Assembly: GCF_000281045.1 (NCBI RefSeq) | Contig: NW_008246103.1 | Span: 236,579 to 300,578 of the forward strand | Direction of reading: 5' to 3' | From: Saprolegnia diclina VS20 | Taxonomy: Eukaryota > Oomycota > Saprolegniomycetes > Saprolegniales > Saprolegniaceae | Length of the DNA: 64,000 nucleotides | Shown here: one piece after another, positions 56,566 to 64,000 of the stretch | Numbering within the stretch: position 1 is the stretch's first letter | Layout of the letters: every line of letters begins with the position of its first letter | The notes under the pieces: generated by a model | Seen by the model: the letters and a program-made list of their open reading frames with translations, nothing else | What the model was told of the DNA's origin: nothing | The model's database searches: none | Translations under genes and position numbers: made by a program

Positions 56566-59500
56566 TTAAGGGTACGCGCCGCTGGAGAAGACTTCGCCGA
56601 GCACTTCATCGTAATCGGGATCCTCGGGCGACGGCGGCGCGAGAAGCTCGGCTGCCACGATCGACTTGCGTTTCTTCTTCTTCTTGGTCGCCACTGGCTT
56701 TTCAACGTCGTTCACTTCGTCGTCGTCTTTCGGGAGCGACTTGCGACGCCGGCGCGAGGGTCTGTCTTCGGTCTCGCCCAAGCCCGATGTCTTCGAGTCG
56801 GTCGTTCGCCGGCCTTGACGCGAGCCTTGACGGGACTGAAGCCGGTCCCGCGGGAGGTAGTCGTCCATGTGCTCGTCGTCGTCGGCGCCCAGCGGGTACA
56901 CGAGCTCGGACGTGGCGGTGCGCGCTTCGTCCTACCACATGTATATATGTATTGCACCGCTTTCGGTCAACGTACGGCGTGTACAAGCAGCGGCTCCAAG
57001 GTTTGCCCGAGCCCGTTGTTGGGGCTCTCGCCTTCGCGGTGTCGGTGCTTGGACGATCGTTTTTCTCTCTTGGATTTTGAGGACCGCTTGGGCGTCCCAT
57101 CGTCCCCCTTGGTGCTGTCAGTCCGCGTCGTCTTGTGGGCACTCGGCAGCTTGACCGACCGACTCAAGTCGGCCAACGGCAGCAATGTCATGCCCGACGT
57201 CTCGTCGCCACGGCTCGGTAAACCCTCGATCGTACGCTAGACACAGAACGGTGGATGGTGGCGGCCGGCATCGTAGCGTACCCGCGTTGTCTTGTTGCGC
57301 GATTTGCTCGACCGATTGCTGAGCGCGGAGCCGTCGCACACCTCGGCGCCGCCCACCTCCCCACCTGTGATCGGGCGGTCGATCGGCGTGAAGGCGCCAC
57401 CACCCAGCGTCGGTAGCTTCATGCTGGTAAAGTCGCTTCGCGGCTTGATGCGGGGCAGCTGCCACCTAGTGCACTCGACTTGGACCAAGGTTCTCTGCAA
57501 CTCAGCAAATACTCTTCCTTGTCATCGATCCACACCGCCTTGTCCCACACTTTGACGAGCTCGTTCTGGGGCAAGAAGAGCTCGACGAGCTGTTCCATGA
57601 GCTTGACCTCGCGTGTTTGTTGGCGTATCGTGTCCATGAGGCTGTCGCGCTCGCGGGCAAAGTCGGCTTGTTGGTCGACGATTTCTTCGCGCGCGGCCTC
57701 GAGCTTGGCCTTGTACTTGAGCTGTTTCTTCTTGTGCAGCGCCGAGTTGGCTTGCACTTGCTCCTGCGCACTCTTGAGTTCGTCCTCGACCGTGGCCTTC
57801 TCGGCTTGGAGCGCCATTTGTGCAATCTCAAGTTGGGCTTCTTTTTTCTTTTTCATTTTGAGCTTGATTTGCGCCCGCCGGTATTCGACCTGCCAACCAA
57901 AATTATCCTCGCATCAAAAGACAATATACACTGTACCTGCTGTTTTAACAGCGCGATCTCAGCGTCCGCGGGCGAGTCGTGCTTGCCACAGATTTGGGAC
58001 CCGATTTTGTGCAGCTTGGACGCGAGTTCGCTCTTCTCTCGCACGTGGTGTTGCATGGCCTACGGATGGGTACAAAGCAATTAACGCGTCGAAAAGAAGC
58101 AATAAATAAGGATATTTCGCACCAGCTGGGCCTCTTCGAGCTCCTTGGCCATGCGGTCGCGGTGGTTTTGAATCGTTTGGTTCATCTCTTGCAGTGCTTC
58201 TTTCTCCTTGAGATGGCCCTCGGGCACCACTTCTCGCACCACTTCGACGACTTCCTTGACGATTTTCACTTTGGGTGGCTGCGCAGAGCGCGCGACGGCC
58301 TCGGCCATGAGCTTCTCGGCCTTGGCCATCATGTCGGCGGCCTTGGCTTTGGTTTCTTCGGCCTCGAGGAACCGCCGCCGGTCGTCTTCACGCTTCTTTT
58401 CTGCGTCGGGGTCCACCTCGGCGACGGGAATCTCTTGTGACGGCGGGCGCGCGACCGTTTGCATCTCGAGCATCATCTTTTGTGCCGCTTCCATCATGCT
58501 GGCGGCGTCGGCTTTGGCCTTCTCGATGGTTTCTTGCTCGAGTCGAAGCTGGCGTTGCATCTCTTCTTTCTCCCGCTGCAGTGATTCTTGGAGCGCTTGG
58601 GACTGGGCCGCGAGCGCTTCTTCGCGCTCGGTCGTGCTGCGCTGAAGCTGCAATGCGCGACCCGACGGTGTCGTCGGCACAGCAACGCCTTCGTTGTCGG
58701 TGGCCATTAAATTCGCTTCCTAGTCTTAGCTTTCAGTATGTCGTCCATTGACCAGTCGACGTACTTCTTCGAGCGTCATGGAGGCCGAGGTCGTCGGGGA
58801 TCGCTCGACTAATGGCCACGGTGACTAGCTGGTTTTCATCCACCATAAATGATGGCCGCACCTCGTCGTGGTGGCGTCGGGCGGAGGGTGGTGTCGGGCG
58901 TGCTGTTGCAAAAATGAACAAAGCACTTGGGAGAATCGCCCCTACATGGCTTTTTGCTGGGCGAGCAGCAGCTTGAGCTGCTCAATTTCATTCTTGTATT
59001 CGCGCAACTTGGCGTCTTTCGGGTCTTCGTTGACGGTCGGTTTGTTCTTGATGTTTTTCGCACGGTTGGCGTAGCGCAGCGTCGAGAGTGTCTCGTCAAA
59101 GTTGTAATCCGCAGGGCTAATGGCAGCGACCATGACAGTCTTGGTGTTGCCACCAAGCGAGTCCTACAACGATTTTATAGGGTTATCCCGTGGTTGTATC
59201 GAGGATGTATACTTGAAGCAGCCGTGTGAGCTTCGAGTCCCGATACGGAATGTGCTTTCCTTTGCCGTCGACCAGAGCTACACCCCATCGCTTTCAAACT
59301 GATACATCCAAACACGGTCCGTACCAGAGATGACATTGCCAAGCGCAGAGAGACTCAAGTTGATCTTGCAGCCTTCCTACGCGCACGTTGTCGTATGCAG
59401 CAGTGTGTTGCGAGAGAACCTTAAGCCGTGCGCCAGTCGCGCCCGTCTTGCTTTGGCGCTCACTCCCCGCCAAGTCGACAAGGTTGAGCTAGACAGTACA

Positions 59501-60371
59501 TAGCGCGTTGGACTCGAATCGCAAGTTGAACCAGGTACCTTGCCCGCTCGAAAATGATCCTCCCCGTTGACTTTTTCACTGATTTCCACCACGATGGTAA
59601 AGATCGAGTGCGACCGGGACGACCCTTCGTTCATGAGCGTGGCCGCGATCGTGCGGTTCTTGAACCCCCGGGCCATGACCCTACGTCATTCACTCAGAGA
59701 ATGACAAGTTGTACACAATGCGGTACCGGTTAATGCTGGCGACGTCGCTCACAACGACTTCTGTCAGGTCTTTGACGTACACGCCACCGTCGGCGCTTTC
59801 CTTGAGCTCGAGTTTTTGCTTCGAGTCGTCGCCGAGGAGGTCGCGAATGTCTTCGTTGTAAATCTCGAGGTACGTGGCGCGGACCATGTACTCGCGCTCT
59901 GTGTCGGCGCCAATGTTTTCAAAGACGTGGTCAAACGCGTGGGGGATGACGCCGCGGAGCTCCGGCGGGCTGTCCTTGCCTTGCATCGTGTGCGTTTTGC
60001 CGCAGCCGGTTTGGCCGTACGCAAAGATAGTGCCGTTGTAGCCCTCAAAGACACTTTCGACAAGCGGGTAGCCCGACTCGTCATAAAATTGTCGCTAGTA
60101 CCACGCGTTGAAACACGTTGAACGCATGTGGCGTGGGTACCTGCACCGTGTGCTCGTCGTAAACCGAGTCGAACGTAAAACTCTTTAACGCGTCGCTGTC
60201 GGGGCACTTGATGGAAACAACGGCGGCCGCGACGTCCATGGTCACGATCGACTGCCGGCCCTCGGTGATCTCCTTCCCAAAGAGCGGTCGGCAGCGCACA
60301 ACGACCTTGACCGTCTCTCTTCCCTTGGCATTCGCCGAATTGACGATCGCGGCCGCCGACGCGAGGTCCAT
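56566..60371 (-). CDS. Kinesin-2 family motor
   Basis: Exons are 60141-60371, 59727-60094, 59539-59680, 59420-59488, 59325-59376, 59213-59277, 58946-59163, 58862-58902, 58765-58808, 58123-58719, 57937-58059, 57513-57889, 57282-57465, 56985-57236 and 56566-56931, giving 1042 residues. The N-terminal motor has [21 protein letters not shown] (near 104), [27 protein letters not shown] and [15 protein letters not shown]. This neck wording and the [18 protein letters not shown] that follows are kinesin-2 hallmarks (KIF3/KIF17/OSM-3). A long coiled coil then runs to [18 protein letters not shown], a conserved kinesin-2 stalk-end motif, followed by a basic Ser/Lys-rich tail. In the known family it drives anterograde intraflagellar transport. 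The motor and stalk are joined through two tiny exons (41 and 44 nt) that are the least certain part. Confidence 0.88.
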
Positions 60372-61297
60372 TACAGAGGGCGGCGTACTGACAACTAAGT
60401 ATATATTGGGCCGTGCCGGTTACGCGCTCTAGTTACAAAGGTGGCACATGCCAAATCAAACAGGTTGGCCACGACATACGCGTATTTTCAGATCCACGTT
60501 CATGGAGCAAGGCGGAGTCTAGTTCTTGCGTCTACCATTACAATTAGCACTGGGCTATTCGCCGCAACGAGCCAAGAGCAGTCCGCAATTTCAATCTTGT
60601 AAGGGAGGTGGACACTTAGGCCAGTCGTGTACTATACAAACCACTGAGTTCGCATTCCTTCTTCAGTTGCTTTCAACGCAGTCGCTACGATGCAGACGAG
60701 GGTCAAGGCACTGACGATGAGTTGGATGGCGAAAGCACTTAAATATGGTAATACATGGTTATTTGTGGCGGACGCCATGAATAAATAATAAATGGGACAA
60801 AACGGTGCTTCTGGACCTCGAATGCCAACGCCACATAGCTTGCCATACTCTCCAAGGATGTGTCTACAGCTGTGGCGAGTTTGGGCGACATTTTTGAAAA
60901 GAGCAAAATCCGCGACTGCACTGCATCATTCGGCGTGTGGTCTGCCGGCTTCGATTGGATTGGCCAAAATGCTCGCAAAATGACCAATCAAATGGTTGTT
61001 CCAACCATGGCATGTGCCGAATGTAACGCAGGTCAATCGACTGCATGCGTCAGGTCATGCATGTTGATCCACACTACCATCCTAAAAGATATGGAATGCG
61101 GTGGATGCATCCCCTATTTATGCTGGGAGGAGCTTGGACAAGCAACCCTGACGCGAGACGCAGTCCTGCGTGGATGTTGTACGAGGCCCTCTAATTTCGG
61201 CATCCCTTATTTTCGGCAAGATGTTGAGAAATAGCCAATCATCACGCAATACGCGCGATGCTGATCTGCTGCTGCTGATCATTTTCCAACAGCGACG
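60372..61297. other. Intergenic, unresolved frames
   Basis: A 926-bp region between kinesin-2 and the dehydrogenase. A run of TAAATAA repeats at about 60775-60795 and clustered CCAAT/ATTGG boxes at 60954-60992 were seen. A minus-strand frame at 60739-60987 (82 codons, ending in an aromatic-rich stretch) and a plus frame at 60860-61234 compete over the same bases. Neither has a known motif, so neither is called. Confidence 0.45.
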
Positions 61298-62451
61298 ATG
61301 AATCTGGCCAATCGAGGTACGAGCTCTCGTCGGTCGCAGGGTCGAAGTGTGTCCTAGTTGCCATCGTCACGGGCGCGGGCAACGGACTCGGAAAGGCGTA
61401 CGCGCTCCAGCTAAGCAAGCTCGGCGCCAAGGTCATCGTGAACGACACGGGGGGCAACCGCCACGGTGTTGGCATCGCCCAAGGCGCTGCCGACGCGGTC
61501 GTCGATGAGATTCGGTCGCTCCATGGAAAAGATGCAGCGGTTGCCAACTATAGCTCGGTCGAGCAGGGCGGCAGTATCGTGCAGACAGCCCTGGATACGT
61601 GTACGTGGCAGCCTCGTCGTGGCATCCTCATGAGCAATTTGGCACTAGATGGTCGACTGGACATTCTTGTCAACAATGCAGGTACAATGACAGATGCAAC
61701 AGGGGCTATGCGAACGATCGCTGATCGTCGCCACAGGTATTCTGCGGGACGTGACGCTCAAAAACATGACCGACGACGACTGGCATTCGGTGCTCAACGT
61801 GCATCTCAACGGCACCATGAGGTACGCGCTTCGATCCTCCTCGTGCGCTGATTCCTAATCGCTTTATCAAAGCGTCACAAAAGCCGCGTGGCCAATTCTG
61901 CGGGCGCAAAACTACGGGCGCGTCATCAACGTCTCGTCTGCGTCGGGCCTGTACGGCAATGTCGGCCAAGCCAACTATGGCGCGGCCAAGATGGGCATCG
62001 CAGGCTTTAGCTTCACTGCCGCCAAAGAAGGCAGTCGCAACAACATCAAGGTCAACGTCATTGCGCCCTTGGCCATGTCCCGCATGACAGAGACGATCCC
62101 GTCGTCGCCGTCCGTGCTCGCGCGCCTTCAGACGCAGTACGTGGCACCTCTTGTGGGGTACCTCGCCCATGAAGACTGTGCGGTGAGCGGCCACGTGTAC
62201 GAAGTCGGCGCTGGTTGGGTCTCGCGTGTGCGCTGGCAGCGCTCGCGCGGCGTCGTCTTCCCCAAGGACGGTATGACGGTCGACGCCATCGCCGCCAACC
62301 TCGGTGCGATCGAGGTGCGTGGTATCTTGCCAACGACAAAGTGACTCAGAGCGTGTAGGCGTTTGACGTCGACGACGTCACGTATCCGACGAGTCTCATG
62401 GACTCGATCCATGCGTGCGAAGATGCGCTGGCCAACGACGCGAACAAGTGA
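61298..62451 (+). CDS. MFE-2-like short-chain dehydrogenase (dehydrogenase part only)
   Basis: Exons are 61298-61316, 61358-61600, 61649-61681, 61737-61821, 61873-62314 and 62359-62451, giving 304 residues. The first exon is only 19 nt (MNLANR). The NAD-binding TGAGNGLG, the NDTGGNRHG adenine-side loop, NNAGILRD, and the catalytic SSASGLYGNVGQANYGAAK follow the (3R)-hydroxyacyl-CoA dehydrogenase part of peroxisomal multifunctional enzyme type 2 (HSD17B4). The downstream YVAPLVGYLAHEDC and VGAGWVSRVRWQRS are also specific to that group. In animals and fungi this part is fused to a hydratase-2 domain; here the stop falls right after the dehydrogenase. The C-terminus (NDANK) is not a PTS1 signal, so peroxisomal import is unclear. 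Confidence 0.9.
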
Positions 62452-62494
62452 TGGAGACCCTTGGGAACGCACACAATAATGTCCTTATATCAGG

Positions 62495-62740
62495 TTACTT
62501 TTGGAGCTTGGAGCTGGGCACATCAAAGGGCTTGGACGCGGACTCGCCATTGAGGTACTGGAGCGAGTAGACGGACTGCAGCGACTTGGCCGAGCGAGCA
62601 GGCGTGGGCGTGGTCGCGTGTACCCGCTCGTCGTTGTGGTCCTTGAAGAGGCTTTGGCTCTCGGCCTTGGGCAAGAGGCTCGCGATCGACGCTTCCTTGA
62701 CGAGCGTGCGCTGTGTCGAGACAAACCGGCGGGCTAGCAT
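62495..62740 (-). CDS. Small protein, probably mitochondrial
   Basis: Single exon, 81 residues. The start (MLARRFVSTQRTLVKEAS) lacks acids and is rich in Arg and hydroxyl residues, a good mitochondrial presequence. The rest is hydrophilic (SLFKDHNDERVHATTPTPAR) and ends in KPFDVPSSKLQK. A CCAAT-box pair in opposite orientation (62826-62830, 62841-62845) lies 86-105 bp upstream. It converges on the dehydrogenase, with 43 bp between stops. No family is recognised; subunits of respiratory complexes have this size and plan, but that is only a guess. Confidence 0.55.
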   Translation of the reverse strand: MLARRFVSTQRTLVKEASIASLLPKAESQSLFKDHNDERVHATTPTPARSAKSLQSVYSLQYLNGESASKPFDVPSSKLQK

Positions 62741-63286
62741 TACGATAGCGTGTACTGAGCAACAAAGGTCAAAAGCTCAACTGACACAAGTGGCGTCCGG
62801 CCAGCAAGATACTGACCGCGCTGTGATTGGACGGTTTCAGCCAATCGAAAGCTTTTCATTCCCAACTGCAACCAGCCAAACAGGCGGGGCAACTTGAAGA
62901 AGATCTGTAGGAAGCGCCACGTCGTCCACGCTCGCCCCAGCCATCCACGCATAGCCTGACGGAGGTTATGTTCTTTACGCTCTATCAAGGCAAGGTCTTC
63001 AGAGGTTCAGTTATTCCCTTCTCACCCAAGAAGGTACCAAATACCGACGCCCCCCGGTGTCCCCAGCTGCCTGCGAACTGTCCTCTGGGCAAGATTCCAG
63101 GCTCTGGAGTGATCGACAACCTTCTTGGATTCCTTCCACCACGTGGCACCCGCTCGATCTAATGCAAGCTGGTTTCTCGACAATCCCAAAAGGCCTGGTG
63201 AACACTGCTTGCTTTTAGAAGCCGGCCATCGCACTGCTCTCATCACCAAACTGGAATAATGGTTCGATACTACAGGCTTACATTGG
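62741..63286. other. Intergenic with CCAAT pair
   Basis: This 546-bp region includes the CCAAT boxes before the small mitochondrial-like gene. The rest is the 3' flank of the phospholipase-D-like gene. A 64-codon plus frame at 62968-63162 has no support. Confidence 0.5.
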
Positions 63287-64000
63287 CTACTCTTTCTCGA
63301 CAGTCTTGGTTGTGGGGCTCACCGCTTGTTTGCGTCGGTTCCGATGCCACTTGCGTCCGTAGTAGCAGCCGCAGCCCGCCACGAGAAGAACGCCAACCGA
63401 GACGCCGGCAAAGATCCCGCCGTAGTACAAAAGCGCCTTGTTGGTGAACGTCGCCTCGGCCGAGGCTTGACCGGCGTTGAGGTAGGTGGTCATGTTGTCG
63501 CACATGCTGACAGCGAGGCCCGCGAGTTCGCAGCCGCACGTGATCTGAATCACTTGGTACTGCGTCTGTAGCCACGAGTCATTCTGGCAGAGACTCAATG
63601 GCACGCCGCTTGTACAGCGCCCGTCGCCGTCGACGAGGTTCTTGGCGCCGGCGCTGTAAATGGCCCAATATGGCTTTTCGTAGAGCATGTACGGCTCGAT
63701 CCACGCGTCGCGTTGCTGGGCGTACGTCTCGAGGGCGTTCGCGGCTTGCAGAAACGAGAGGTTGGCAAAGTCGACAGTAAAGTTGGTGAGCTCGCCAAAC
63801 TTGCTGAGGCGAAAGTCGCGTGCGAGCTTGGTAACTTGAATGTTATCTTCGACAATGACGTGCGTCGTGTCGACAATTTCCTGGCCAATCTCAGCGTCCG
63901 ACGTCATGCTGCGGACGTTCCAGTTGCTCGAGCCAATCGAGACGAGGACATCGTCGACCAAGAGCACTTTCGAGTGCACGTAGATCCCGAGGCTCGGCTT
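63287..64000 (-). CDS. Phospholipase D family protein, C-terminal part (cut by window end)
   Basis: The frame runs from the window edge to a stop at 63287, giving 237 residues of the C-terminal part. VHSKVLLVDD followed by GSSNWN is the second HKD motif (H-x-K-x4-D, then GSxN) of the phospholipase D superfamily. The following region and the layout, with an apparent non-cytosolic Cys-containing segment and then a C-terminal membrane helix (YYGGIFAGVSVGVLLVAGCG) and a basic tail (GRKWHRNRRKQ), suggest a type I membrane protein. The first HKD motif must lie outside the window. Lipase, nuclease (PLD3/4-like) and inactive forms cannot be told apart from this part. Confidence 0.85.
   Translation of the reverse strand, partial: KPSLGIYVHSKVLLVDDVLVSIGSSNWNVRSMTSDAEIGQEIVDTTHVIVEDNIQVTKLARDFRLSKFGELTNFTVDFANLSFLQAANALETYAQQRDAWIEPYMLYEKPYWAIYSAGAKNLVDGDGRCTSGVPLSLCQNDSWLQTQYQVIQITCGCELAGLAVSMCDNMTTYLNAGQASAEATFTNKALLYYGGIFAGVSVGVLLVAGCGCYYGRKWHRNRRKQAVSPTTKTVEKE

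Noticed and set aside
60739-61234. Overlapping frames on both strands between kinesin-2 and the dehydrogenase
   Set aside because: They exclude each other and neither shows family features; left as unresolved.
1-64000. tRNA, rRNA, CRISPR arrays, bacterial operons or viral genes
   Set aside because: None seen by eye; the many spliceosomal introns rule out a bacterial source. Small structured RNAs cannot be excluded without a covariance-model search.

Overview
The window is nuclear DNA from a flagellated eukaryote, most likely an oomycete of the Saprolegniales (inferred from content, not from a search). The signs are dense genes on both strands, GC-rich coding sequence, and about 110 introns that I could place, most of them 40-55 nt with a GTA(C/T) donor and a TAG acceptor. 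The protein families also fit: a bZIP with a START-like tail of the oomycete M96 type, a two-module multi-membrane giant protein, transmembrane papain-like proteases, and many flagellar motor genes. Introns were placed by hand from splice signals and reading-frame continuity. For every multi-exon model complete in the window the summed exon length is a multiple of three.

Left part (1-14.3 kb): the end of a leucine-rich-repeat gene; a bZIP factor on the minus strand whose canonical basic-region Asn is Val; an eIF2B-gamma-like nucleotidyltransferase without its beta-helix half; a three-domain AASDH-type adenylating enzyme (adenylation, carrier, PQQ propeller); a PAP2 lipid phosphatase; a 2-kb gene-free stretch with a large perfect-looking hairpin; a DUF4203/TMEM198-like membrane protein; and a membrane-anchored M3 metallopeptidase.

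Middle (15-33.8 kb): three paralogous transmembrane C1-like cysteine proteases with differing intron sets, and between the first two an endosulfine (ENSA/ARPP19) gene built from four tiny exons. Then come a 1757-residue internally duplicated membrane protein, a family-16 methyltransferase, mitochondrial pyruvate dehydrogenase E2, and two small proteins.

Right part (33.8-64 kb): this is rich in axonemal motors. It holds a complete but highly divergent dynein heavy chain (about 4524 residues, 32 exons) with a perfect EF-hand loop in its tail and an AAA1 site whose Walker B acids are gone. It also holds a second LRR gene, a coiled-coil protein, a PTC7-like phosphatase divergent to a kinesin-9 (KIF9), and a kinesin-2. 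The window ends with an MFE-2-like short-chain dehydrogenase, a small putative mitochondrial protein and a cut-off phospholipase-D family protein.

The kinesin-2, KIF9 and dynein genes together point to building and beating of a zoospore flagellum. A palindromic element, TATCCGGATA, recurs just upstream of several start codons and also at the ends of the 9.4-9.8 kb hairpin. No tRNA, rRNA or CRISPR was seen.
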